Source of the DNA: Brevibacillus invocatus
GTDB lineage: Bacteria; Bacillota; Bacilli; Brevibacillales; Brevibacillaceae
Direction: 5' to 3'
Assembly (NCBI RefSeq): GCF_003710915.1
Contig: NZ_RHHR01000008.1
Span: 62,001 to 126,000, forward strand
DNA length: 64,000 nt
Shown here piece by piece: positions 45,494-53,744 of this stretch (the first letter of the stretch is position 1; every line of letters starts with the position of its first letter). The position numbers and the translations under genes are program-made. The notes below the pieces were generated by a model. The model searched no databases, had not been told where the DNA came from, and saw only the letters and a program-made list of their open reading frames with translations.

Positions 45494-46150
45494 TTATCGA
45501 TGGTTCAGGGACACGCGCCCATGTCCGTGACCTTGATGAGCCTCCATTTGAGGTGCAGCACCAAGACCCATACTCCAGTTAATGACGCGACTGGAGATCA
45601 CCACTGCAAGAATCGTGTAAAACATCTCTTTTGCAGGCAAATACCAGAAGGAAAGACTGAGGACCATCACGTCCATCAATAGGAAAATCGTCCCTACTGT
45701 AAGTCCTGTGTATTTGCTGAGCAGCAAGGAAAGGATATCGTCACCGCCTGTAGCGGCTCCAAAGCGCAATACCAGCCCTGTCCCAAGTCCAGTGAGGACA
45801 CCGGACAACAGTGAAGCAAGCGGCATCATGGAGCTCATGTCCAAAACGATAGGCGAATACTTTTCAAACAGCTCGTAAAAACCCGTAAAAGAAAGAGATG
45901 CGACCACCGTGTTCCAGATAAACTGACGTCCTTTTACCAGCCATGCCACCAAAATAAGTGGGATGTCTAACGCCAGCATCATGAGTGCCGGTGACAAGTC
46001 AAAGATGTACTTGGCCAGTAAGCCCAGCCCGACGAACCCTCCTTCTGACAGGTGGTTCTGAAAATTAATGTGATAGTAAGCAAAAGCAAGCAAACAAGCT
46101 CCAAACAAAATCATACCGTAACGTTGAATGAACTGCAGCGCTCTCTTCAT
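45494..46150 (-). CDS. YitT/YczE-like membrane protein
   Basis: 218 residues with five or six hydrophobic segments, GAATGGDDILSLLLSKYTGLTVG (the glycine-rich YitT-like loop) and a soluble, His-rich tail (about 203-212, HQGHGHG). Relatives are integral membrane proteins of unknown function. GCGAGG before ATG. Confidence 0.75.
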   Translation of the reverse strand: MKRALQFIQRYGMILFGACLLAFAYYHINFQNHLSEGGFVGLGLLAKYIFDLSPALMMLALDIPLILVAWLVKGRQFIWNTVVASLSFTGFYELFEKYSPIVLDMSSMMPLASLLSGVLTGLGTGLVLRFGAATGGDDILSLLLSKYTGLTVGTIFLLMDVMVLSLSFWYLPAKEMFYTILAVVISSRVINWSMGLGAAPQMEAHQGHGHGRVSLNHR

Positions 46151-46360
46151 CTTGAATTCCTCGCATTTTTGTCGGTTTAGGCATGGGCTGCCAACCGACT
46201 ACGGAGGATATTCGCAAGTATAAGTCGCTACTCATACAAATGGCCTCGCTTTCGTAGTAGGTTAACCGCCCGAGTGACGATCGACTACTACGAAGCTAGA
46301 TGTAGGAGAGGTCAAATTGTTTCCAAATCGTCCTGTGGGGACGCATGGTATCCTTATCCC
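46151..46360 (-). promoter_or_regulatory. Long structured leader of the YitT-like gene
   Basis: The minus strand has a TATAAT-type -10 near 46380, and about 200 bases of leader with the strong hairpin GCTTCGTAGTAG / CTACTACGAAAGC (about 46248-46297, 24-base loop) plus CCGTAGTCGG. I do not match it to a known riboswitch. Confidence 0.35.
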
Positions 46361-46444
46361 TTCCATTGCTTTTTTTTAATTATATCATAAAAAAAGCGAT
46401 TATAGAAGCCTTCACAATGCCCGTTACCATGATCAGGACGATGG

Positions 46445-49234
46445 TCACACATGCTGTCCAAGCGTTACCCAAGGCTGCATGGGCTTGATCGCAAAATACT
46501 TTTCCAACAGCTCAGGATAATCGCTGCATTCATCCAGAACGATTGCATGACAGAGTCTGCTTTTTTGCCTACTGTTCAGAACAGAAAGCTCAACCATGGC
46601 TGCAATGCCGCTGTACTTGAGCACCCTGGCCTGCAGTCTACGATTGTCCTGGTGAAGCTCCTCAGGATGTTCCAGCAGTTCAGACAATGCCTCTCCAGTC
46701 GGAAACAGCGTTTTCATCCATGCATACGGAGTAGCCAGGTCCGCATATCGTTCCATGCTGTAAGGAACGGATGCAGCCGGAAGAAAACGGGTAAGCGCGT
46801 CTCTTAGGACCTCAAGCGGAGCTTCGCCTTGTTGAATCGTTGTTTTTATCTCTACCAGGTAAACGTAAGAAATCCATTCGGCTAGAGACGTATCCTGCAA
46901 AAAACGCTGGACGAGAGAGCTCCAAAGTCCCTGTATCGTCCCCTGATCAAATTGCTGTCCCGTTATACGGCTGACGAGCTGCGACAGTTTCTCATTGATC
47001 GCGCACTCTGCTTCCGGAAACAAGAGATACGTTCCGATGAGCCGCTTGCTATCCGAACGAAATCTTTCCTGCTGCAGGACGAATCTAGCCAAATCAAAGG
47101 GAGCTCGCTCTGGACGTTTCGGATCGGCTTGATTCTCGGCCAACAGTTCTGCGTCAACCTGGACATGGACTTTCATCGGCCGATCAATCTGTCCATGAAA
47201 AATAACGGCCTCTCCTTGCTTCAACCGAATGATTTCCTGGATCTGTTCATCATCCAGTCCGATGGCGTCACCAACCAATTGCCTGTCATCTTTGGCGAAC
47301 AGCCGATGAATGATTTTCAGATTCGTATTTTTGATAATATCAGGAGACAGCTTTGTCGGTATCTGGTCTGCGATAATCATGCCCTGGCCGTACGTACGGA
47401 TCTCGGAGAGCATGTGGTTGAAGGTCTCGACAGCTTTTCCCCGCAAATCGCCAATTTCCTGATTCGAGGAGCGTTGCGCATTTTCCAACAGGCGGTGAGC
47501 CTCTTCGATGACAAGCAAATGCTGAAGAGTGCCGCTATGCTTCCCCTCGGAGGAGTAGTGCTCGTAAATGGAGACGAGAAGCAGCCCCATGAGAAACACC
47601 TTTTCTTGGTCATCTCCGATATATTCGAGCTCCATCACCGTTGGCGTCTGCAAAAGCTCTGAGATGGAATGACCCTCCTGCGTGTTCAATATGCTCCCTT
47701 TCGCGCCACTGAGCAGACTGCCGATCCGCACCTTCAATGCCCCGCGAATATCGCTGGTCAGATCAGCTGAATAGCCTACAGCCTCTATAGCCTGATCGAT
47801 GGCTTGATGCAAATCTTCCATAGTCGGGAAAAGCGCTTGGCGTTCCAATTGTTCAGCAAACAGATTGGTACCGGAAATGAAATCCCAGCCGGTGCGCTGA
47901 TAGATGTGATAGAATGCCGTCTCCAGAATATAGGGCATCGGTCCATACATCGGAAAGGCTGCGACGAATACCGACTTCAAGTGATCCAGATGGGTCTGAA
48001 TATGAATATGCTCTGGAAAAGCAAAAGGGTTGATCCGAAATCCATTTGCACCCTCGATGCCAAGTGTATAGCGACGCAGGTTCGGAACCTGATTTTCGAG
48101 GTATTTGTACTCGGTCTTAGCAGGCTCCAAGACTAAAAACGGCTTCTTCGCCTCTACGGCTTTCATCAGGAGGCTCTTGATCGTGCTCGTCTTCCCGCTT
48201 CCTGTGACACCCGAAACGAACACATGCTTTGTCAGATCCTTCAACGCGATCTGGACAGGAATACGGGTAGCGTGATGCTTGACCAGGGTACCCAGCTCGA
48301 TTGCGGGATACTGAGGTTCTTGCAGATCGACGTCGAATTCAACGCGTCTGTTCAGCTTGATCCCAGGGACGCCGCTCGTCGGCAGCGCGATAATGGGTGC
48401 AATACAGTTCGCGGCAGCATAGTTGACATACTCCAGGCTGCTGCTGGCTTGTTTGCGCAGCTGATACATGCTGAGCGATCCAGAGCGTCGCGCGAATGAC
48501 TCCATTTTTTTCGCTATTAGGGACGCAATGCCATCCCCAGCGTAAATATGATAGTCCACCTGCTTGAAAACAGTGCCTTGGGTGCTCAAGACGTAGAGAT
48601 GATTCTCCAATACTTCCAGCTGTTGCTGAGCAGTCACATCCTTCAACTGATACGACGTGTTTTCTCCTCCAGCAATCATTTTCATCAGATTCTCACCAAG
48701 ATGCCCCTGCTCGCCCACCTGAGTCATGCTTTTTTGCGAAAGCTTGGCAATGTGATCGTGCAGCAATCGAAGCTGTTCCTTGAAGACTGACTCTTGCTTC
48801 AGGTGGAATTTGACCTGGATGAGAAAATCCTCCCGTGGGATCATCTTCACAAGTTCGTCCAGCAGGTTTTCTTTTCTATCCTGTAAAACGAGTGGGGACA
48901 CACTGCCCGATAGCGTTACTTTCTCCGCAGCAAAGGCTGTATCCAGGTCTCGAGGCAGCTTCTCCCACACGCACGAAGAAAAGTGCTTGTTCAATTTTTC
49001 GCGAAGCTCACTATCAGCGGTTCCCAGCATATAGGTGAGCTTTTCCTTTTGATAGACGATATAAAGGGACAGCGGTTCACTCGCCTGCGAATGATGCGCG
49101 ATAAACTCCACAATCTCCTTGGCTATCGAAAAGCCGAAATTCAACTGGATCTGGATCTCGTCCTTACCCTGATAAAAATAATAGCTGTCATGCTCACTGG
49201 TCCGATCTAATTCTGTTAATTGATAAAATGGCAC
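46445..49234 (-). CDS. HerA/DUF87-like ATPase
   Basis: 929 residues. An N-terminal region (1-320) without a clear family, then the ATPase: Walker A GVTGSGKT at 342-349, EPAKTEYK region, Walker B LLVIEEAH at 573-580 followed by RLLEN, and a region IIADQIPTKL with sensor-like residues. The C-terminal 230 residues are helical. The DUF87 pattern is that of HerA-type hexameric DNA translocases, which in bacteria are often paired with a nuclease. Last gene of the nine-gene cluster; GTG start, overlapping the previous gene by 41 bases. Confidence 0.85.
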   Translation of the reverse strand: MPFYQLTELDRTSEHDSYYFYQGKDEIQIQLNFGFSIAKEIVEFIAHHSQASEPLSLYIVYQKEKLTYMLGTADSELREKLNKHFSSCVWEKLPRDLDTAFAAEKVTLSGSVSPLVLQDRKENLLDELVKMIPREDFLIQVKFHLKQESVFKEQLRLLHDHIAKLSQKSMTQVGEQGHLGENLMKMIAGGENTSYQLKDVTAQQQLEVLENHLYVLSTQGTVFKQVDYHIYAGDGIASLIAKKMESFARRSGSLSMYQLRKQASSSLEYVNYAAANCIAPIIALPTSGVPGIKLNRRVEFDVDLQEPQYPAIELGTLVKHHATRIPVQIALKDLTKHVFVSGVTGSGKTSTIKSLLMKAVEAKKPFLVLEPAKTEYKYLENQVPNLRRYTLGIEGANGFRINPFAFPEHIHIQTHLDHLKSVFVAAFPMYGPMPYILETAFYHIYQRTGWDFISGTNLFAEQLERQALFPTMEDLHQAIDQAIEAVGYSADLTSDIRGALKVRIGSLLSGAKGSILNTQEGHSISELLQTPTVMELEYIGDDQEKVFLMGLLLVSIYEHYSSEGKHSGTLQHLLVIEEAHRLLENAQRSSNQEIGDLRGKAVETFNHMLSEIRTYGQGMIIADQIPTKLSPDIIKNTNLKIIHRLFAKDDRQLVGDAIGLDDEQIQEIIRLKQGEAVIFHGQIDRPMKVHVQVDAELLAENQADPKRPERAPFDLARFVLQQERFRSDSKRLIGTYLLFPEAECAINEKLSQLVSRITGQQFDQGTIQGLWSSLVQRFLQDTSLAEWISYVYLVEIKTTIQQGEAPLEVLRDALTRFLPAASVPYSMERYADLATPYAWMKTLFPTGEALSELLEHPEELHQDNRRLQARVLKYSGIAAMVELSVLNSRQKSRLCHAIVLDECSDYPELLEKYFAIKPMQPWVTLGQHV

Positions 49235-49649
49235 CTGCTTCCAACTCCCCGGTGTTCCATATCAAAATAAAATGCTCGCTTGCTTCATTCCGCACAAGCG
49301 ATTGGAACAAGCTCTCCAATTCTGACGGTATCGCAGCTTCGTGCTTGTCCATCAGTTCTTTTAACTCATGCGGCCCATACAAGCCATTGAGCAGGCTGCT
49401 TTTGAGAGCAGGCTCCTGTATGTCATCCCACTGTGCAGCAGAATAGCATGCCGGTTCAACGCTTCCGCTTTGGAACAGCTGATGGATTCGGACTTCGATC
49501 TGTTGAGCAAAGGCATGCAGTTTTTCAAGCGAGTCCACTTTGCTGGCAAAAGGCAAATCCCGATCTGCTGCCGCAACAGAGCATGACGCGTACTGCTCAT
49601 AGAGGGTCTGCAAGGTTTTATCGTCCGATTGAAGAATCAAGACTTTCAT
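49194..49649 (-). CDS. Hypothetical protein, cluster gene 8
   Basis: About 151 residues, soluble. I take ATG 49649 as start, but a GTG at 49664 is possible. Its end overlaps the HerA-like gene by 41 bases, so translation is coupled. The C-terminus ends in LIWNTGELEAGAIL. Not recognised. Confidence 0.6.
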   Translation of the reverse strand: MKVLILQSDDKTLQTLYEQYASCSVAAADRDLPFASKVDSLEKLHAFAQQIEVRIHQLFQSGSVEPACYSAAQWDDIQEPALKSSLLNGLYGPHELKELMDKHEAAIPSELESLFQSLVRNEASEHFILIWNTGELEAGAILSINRIRSDQ

Positions 49650-49675
49650 TTCCACTTCACTCACGCCCTTCCTTA

Positions 49676-50407
49676 CTACAGGAACATAGCCATTTGTACG
49701 GATTGCTTAGGCAACCCCACAATCAGCTTCCCGCCTGCGTCTTGGATTTGTTCGATCACAGCTCTGGCTTGCTCTGGACTTTGCAGAAGCGCCTGTGCCG
49801 TATCTTCATTAATAACCACAAAGGAATGGTCCGAAATCTGTCTTCCTGCCTGAATCTGCTGCTGCAGCTCCCCTGCAGCCAGTTCTTGACGAAGATAGGG
49901 CATTCCGCCGTTCTTCACTTCGTACGAAGCAGAATCACCCTTCATCACATCGTAATTGGCATCCACCACCACGTGATCTTTGTCCAGTCTCAGCTCCCAC
50001 TGCTTTAAGCTCGCGTCCGATTCAAGCAATTGAAGGTCAATTTTATTGCCAGTCGGGACGCCATCCAGCTGGACTCCGATTTGTGTCCGGACTTCGCCAT
50101 GCTGCATGAGGACGGATTCCATCAAGCTTTCCCCGAATTGACCTTTCAAATGAATGTCATTGTAAGCTGCTCGCACCATCTCTGGCGAGTGCTGAGACAA
50201 TTCCCGGAATTCGGCCAGTTTTTTATAGCGATCCTGCTCCAACAGGACGTTGATGTTTTCCATAACCTGCTTGTTCATTTGCAGCTCTGCCGCGCGGTTC
50301 CATTCTTGCGCCATACTGCTGACTTCTGCCAGCTTCTTGCCTGCCTCCTGAATCGCAAGCGTCTCTGCTGTCTTCTCCGCGACAACCGCCGTCATGACTG
50401 GTTCCAT
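49676..50407 (-). CDS. PD-(D/E)XK-like protein, cluster gene 7
   Basis: 243 residues. N-terminal helical part (1-100) and a C-terminal alpha/beta part with E93/E97 (GESLMES), D124 (NKIDLQL), and E163-x-K165 (SYEVKNGG), followed by QQQIQAG. The spacing is that of a PD-(D/E)XK nuclease core (Glu, Asp, ExK). This is a motif match seen by eye, so the nuclease call is tentative. GGAGGGG before ATG. Confidence 0.55.
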   Translation of the reverse strand: MEPVMTAVVAEKTAETLAIQEAGKKLAEVSSMAQEWNRAAELQMNKQVMENINVLLEQDRYKKLAEFRELSQHSPEMVRAAYNDIHLKGQFGESLMESVLMQHGEVRTQIGVQLDGVPTGNKIDLQLLESDASLKQWELRLDKDHVVVDANYDVMKGDSASYEVKNGGMPYLRQELAAGELQQQIQAGRQISDHSFVVINEDTAQALLQSPEQARAVIEQIQDAGGKLIVGLPKQSVQMAMFL

Positions 50408-50425
50408 AGCCGCCCCTCCTCCCCT

Positions 50426-50818
50426 TTACATGCTCGCCTTTGCTTTTGGTGGCTCCAGCTCATATTGGACTTCTCCACGGCTGAGCAGCTCGGCTTGAGC
50501 CTCTTTTGTCAACCGGCTCAAGGGTACTGTTTTCCCGATCTGTTTTTGAATCCATTCGCCTTGTTGATTCTGAAAGTACATCTGGATATCGAGGCGGATG
50601 CTGTCAACCTCCGCTTTCTGCATACAGAATCTGCCCCCGACATAGTACAAGGAGCCTTTTTCTGATCCCAGCTCGATCATCCGATCACATTCATCCGAAT
50701 ATTGAGCTGCCAACTCATCCAATGTGACGCGCTGGTTGTCCTTCTTCATCTTGTGCTTCCACATGAGATAGCAGCCAGCTGTGACAAGCCCACCCACGAT
50801 AATGGTTTCTTTAATCAT
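50426..50818 (-). CDS. Small TM-anchored protein, cluster gene 6
   Basis: 130 residues: hydrophobic N-terminus (MIKETIIVGGLVTAGCYLMW, about 5-20), basic stretch, then a soluble domain with SLYYVGGRF and YFQNQQGEW. A related domain without the membrane segment is in gene 5 (LLFIGGSF, FFQKTDGEW). ATG 50818 has AAAGGTG; it overlaps the previous stop by eight bases. Confidence 0.65.
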   Translation of the reverse strand: MIKETIIVGGLVTAGCYLMWKHKMKKDNQRVTLDELAAQYSDECDRMIELGSEKGSLYYVGGRFCMQKAEVDSIRLDIQMYFQNQQGEWIQKQIGKTVPLSRLTKEAQAELLSRGEVQYELEPPKAKASM

Positions 50819-51215
50819 GTTGTTCACCTTTTTCCGGATGGGTAAGTTCATAGGCGATCCGTCTTTCTTGTTTCAGCGCACGCCTGTCGTCCAAAATCAA
50901 TAGCTCGATGGGATATTTGCTGCTTTTGTTCTTTTTCACAACCCATTCACCGTCCGTTTTTTGAAAAAAGGCCTCCATCCCGACCAGAAAATGCTGTTCG
51001 TCCTCCGTGATTTCAATAGTAAAGGAGCCACCTATGAATAGTAGCCTTTCGCGTGCAATCGCTGCGAGGATGACAGCGTCGCAATCCGCTTCGTAATGCT
51101 TGGCAATCGCTTCAAACGTGTTTTTTTCTTTGTTGAATTCAATGATCAGGTTTTTATGTAATAAGTCACTAAACTTCTCGACCGACTTTATCATCTTGCC
51201 CGGCATTTCTTTCAC
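50811..51215 (-). CDS. Small soluble protein, cluster gene 5
   Basis: 134 residues, paralogue of gene 6: both carry (A)-x-(Y)-x(3)-CD-x-(V/M)-I ... (L)-(L/Y)-(F/Y)-(I/V)-GG-x-F ... FFQKTDGEW/YFQNQQGEW ... AYEL/QYEL. Soluble here, with no N-terminal membrane segment. GTG start, GGGGTGAG before it. Confidence 0.6.
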   Translation of the reverse strand: MKEMPGKMIKSVEKFSDLLHKNLIIEFNKEKNTFEAIAKHYEADCDAVILAAIARERLLFIGGSFTIEITEDEQHFLVGMEAFFQKTDGEWVVKKNKSSKYPIELLILDDRRALKQERRIAYELTHPEKGEQHD

Positions 51216-51227
51216 ATCATCTCACCC

Positions 51228-51569
51228 CTACAGGATCAGCTTTAGCTCATCTTCCAGTTCTTTGGAAATATCGACTTCCTTGTTGATCACGCGGGCTTTC
51301 TGACGAATTTCAGGCGGGACCTCTGATTCCGAGACGCGCTTGGTTTCGGTGGTTTCATACCATTGTCCCTTGCTGTCCTGCTGATATGTCTTGGCAATTT
51401 CTTCGTACGCTTCTTTCATTTTTTTCAAAAAGATCTTTGCGCCGATCACCGTTGCTTTCACTGCTTTCCTTGCTTTTGCAACCAAAGATCGCATCCAGTT
51501 CTTGATTTCGTCCCAAAAAGAAATCGCCAATACGGCAACTGCGCCGATCAGTAACGCGGTAAGTATCAC
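51228..51569 (-). CDS. Single-TM protein with amphipathic helix, cluster gene 4
   Basis: 113 residues: TM segment (1-18), W19/W26-containing amphipathic, Lys/Ala-rich helix (about 20-60: KARKAVKATVIGAKIFLKK), then a conserved soluble part (YEEIAKTY, GQWYETTETKRV, PPEIRQKA, DISKELEDEL). Paralogue of gene 1. Starts at GTG 51569, one base from the ATPase stop. Confidence 0.7.
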   Translation of the reverse strand: MILTALLIGAVAVLAISFWDEIKNWMRSLVAKARKAVKATVIGAKIFLKKMKEAYEEIAKTYQQDSKGQWYETTETKRVSESEVPPEIRQKARVINKEVDISKELEDELKLIL

Positions 51570-51570
51570 C

Positions 51571-52587
51571 CTACTTCAACTCCTCAAGCTTCAATTGGCT
51601 TTTGACGTATTCTTCACTGACTGGTCGCGTTTCCACTTTGACCGAATCGGAACGGTCGGACCACGTGTTATTCGCCCTTTTACTCTTCATGATTCCTTGC
51701 AAAGCATCCGCCAGGTATTCATGTTTGACGAGTGGTTCTTCCGCTCTCGCTGCACGAAAAGCCGCCATGAGAATCGCGTTGGAGATATCGCTACCGGAAA
51801 TCTGGTCAAACTCTCTAGCCAATTCCTCTGTACGAATATCGTGTGGGAGCTTTGTCGGAATCAGCTTTTTCAGAAGTCGAACACGACAGTCAAAATCAGG
51901 CAGTTCAAAATCGATGTGTGCCAGGATTCTGCGCATAAAGGCTGGATCGTAATTGGAGATGTAGTTGGTCGCAAACAAGATGACACCCTGGTAATCGTTC
52001 AGAAGCGTAAGCATAACCGAGCGAGTCTGATTCACACTGGTATCGGTCGCATTGTTCATATTCGTTACTCTTCGACTCAGAATCGCATCTGCCTCGTCAA
52101 AAAATAAAATGCTGTCAGAATCTGTGGCGATGCGGAAAGCCTCGGTCAAATTTTTTGGCGTGTCTCCCACAAATTTGGACTCTATGTCGGCATAGTTGAT
52201 GACTAACAGCTTTTTACCCAAATATTCTGCGATCGCATGAGCGACCATTGTTTTTCCCGTGCCCGGCGGACCGTACAGATTTAACCCTACCTTGCGCGAG
52301 TGTTTATGCGTTTCCGAAAATCCCCAGGCGTCAAAAACCTGATCACTTTTATCTTTGATCGCGAGCGCATTCTGGATGGCTTCCAGCGTCCGGGCTGGCA
52401 AAATGACGTCTGCAAAGCTGTACTTTGGCGATTGCGGGATAAATGAAGCCGCCTGGGGCTTGCTGTCTTTCCCTGCTTCTGCAACAGCCTGCTTTACTGG
52501 CTCTGTATTTTTGGGTCCAACGATAGACCCTTGTGCGCTCAAAGGCATAGTGGGCGTGCTTTGATCAATCCTTCTGCCGATTCCCAT
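51571..52587 (-). CDS. AAA ATPase, cluster gene 3
   Basis: 338 residues. Disordered, Pro/Gln/Ser-rich N-terminal 50 residues, then an AAA module: Walker A GPPGTGKT at 106-113, Walker B ILFFDEAD at 160-167, sensor region FATNY, putative arginine fingers in FMRRILAHI. Single AAA domain like the spastin/VPS4/FIGL group rather than AAA+ clamp loaders. AAGGGG before ATG. The position between two membrane proteins suggests membrane remodelling or protein unfolding. Confidence 0.85.
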   Translation of the reverse strand: MGIGRRIDQSTPTMPLSAQGSIVGPKNTEPVKQAVAEAGKDSKPQAASFIPQSPKYSFADVILPARTLEAIQNALAIKDKSDQVFDAWGFSETHKHSRKVGLNLYGPPGTGKTMVAHAIAEYLGKKLLVINYADIESKFVGDTPKNLTEAFRIATDSDSILFFDEADAILSRRVTNMNNATDTSVNQTRSVMLTLLNDYQGVILFATNYISNYDPAFMRRILAHIDFELPDFDCRVRLLKKLIPTKLPHDIRTEELAREFDQISGSDISNAILMAAFRAARAEEPLVKHEYLADALQGIMKSKRANNTWSDRSDSVKVETRPVSEEYVKSQLKLEELK

Positions 52588-52606
52588 GTCAAATCCCCTT
52601 CCTCAC

Positions 52607-53110
52607 TCAGTCCAATCTTATATGCTTGGTAATAACTCCGTTCGGATACTCGCGTTCGTCTGTCCAGCGATACACGCGTTCTTTTCCCTTGAAATCCAAG
52701 ACCTCCAGTTTGCCCGTATCCACGAAATGCTGGACGGCTCTTCTCATCTCAGAGCGATCCATCTGACCTTCAAGTCGCAGCTTCTCGTGGAGCTCGTCCA
52801 TCGTTGCCATTTCGATATCGAGAAAGATCCGCTTTACTTTTTGCCCTGTACTCTCCGGCTTGAAGTAGACGATGGCCGTCACAATCAGGCCGCACACGGC
52901 AAAAATGGCAATCGACCAGTAGCCGATGACGGTGTACAAATAGTAGAAACCATATAGAATACCGGCTGGGATCAGCACGTACAAAGAGAGTTTGAACAGC
53001 TTCCAAAGGATAACCAGAATGAAAACAATCGCGTAAAATAAATACTTGAGCAACGTCACGACCAAGCCAACTGCTATGAATAAAAGAACGATACCAATAA
53101 TAATTTCCAT
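52607..53110 (-). CDS. Multi-TM protein with helical tail, cluster gene 2
   Basis: 167 residues: about three hydrophobic segments (about 3-20, 22-40, 45-78) followed by a soluble C-terminus (about 90-165) reading MDELHEKLRLEGQMDRSEMRRAVQHFVDTGKLEVLDFKGKERVYRW, a winged-helix-like pattern. Possibly anchors the cluster to the membrane and senses or binds something. GGAGACTTAAC before ATG. Confidence 0.65.
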   Translation of the reverse strand: MEIIIGIVLLFIAVGLVVTLLKYLFYAIVFILVILWKLFKLSLYVLIPAGILYGFYYLYTVIGYWSIAIFAVCGLIVTAIVYFKPESTGQKVKRIFLDIEMATMDELHEKLRLEGQMDRSEMRRAVQHFVDTGKLEVLDFKGKERVYRWTDEREYPNGVITKHIRLD

Positions 53111-53126
53111 GTTAAGTCTCCTTTGG

Positions 53127-53474
53127 CTATCGCGTCAGTTGAGCTTCCAGTTCATCTGTGATATCGGTCTCGCGGTACTTCTGGGCCATCGCTCGGATGT
53201 CTTCTGGAACATCTCGTTCGTTGACCTTTCTCGTGATCACCGTCTCCTGCCAACGTCCATTTTCCTTGGCGTAATGCTTGGAAATTTCCTCAATAGCCTC
53301 ACCGATCTTCTTAATGAATACCTTGGTTCCATAGACAGCAGTCTTGATCACTTGTTTCACTTTTTGAAGGCATCGCTTGAGCCAATCGACAATACTGTTC
53401 CAATATTTCGCCACCAGGCTTCCCCCTACCAAAAGGGCAGCTCCTATCAATAACGCTTCAATAATCATTTGCAT
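53127..53474 (-). CDS. Single-TM protein, cluster gene 1
   Basis: 115 residues: TM segment, amphipathic helix (DWLKRCLQKVKQVIKTAVYGTKVF), and soluble part (EEISKHY, GRWQETVITRKV, PEDIRAMA, DITDELEAQL); about one-third identical to gene 4. First gene of the cluster. ATG 53474 has GAGGA nine bases away; the frame starts three codons further out. Confidence 0.7.
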   Translation of the reverse strand: MQMIIEALLIGAALLVGGSLVAKYWNSIVDWLKRCLQKVKQVIKTAVYGTKVFIKKIGEAIEEISKHYAKENGRWQETVITRKVNERDVPEDIRAMAQKYRETDITDELEAQLTR

Positions 53475-53703
53475 CGACTCCATTCCTCATGTTCCATTTA
53501 ATACCCAGATCCAGACATGGATTAAACATTGCCTGCGACCCCATAAGTACATATACCCATATTCAATAGCCCCATAGACGGATTCTAGGGACTACTTGCT
53601 ATAGAACTTTATTCCCACTAAATTATTTATCATACTACGATATTTTCAGACAATTGTCGATCTCAAAATTGCCAGTTTCTTCTGTCTGACAGCAATTCAA
53701 TGA
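53475..53703 (-). promoter_or_regulatory. Upstream region of the nine-gene cluster
   Basis: 270 bases between cluster gene 1 and cobU. On the minus strand a TTGTCT / GATAAA-like pair (about 53622-53655) may be a promoter, overlapped by a perfect 10-base palindrome GACAATTGTC (53649-53658). Leader of about 130 bases without clear structure. Confidence 0.3.
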
Positions 53704-53741
53704 TGAAAAAAAAGAAAGAAGGCATTGCTTCACCTTCTTTC
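53704..53741 (-). terminator. Terminator of the btu-cob operon
   Basis: GAAAGAAGG / CCTTCTTTC arms followed by T8 on the minus strand. Confidence 0.85.
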
Positions 53742-53744
53742 TCA

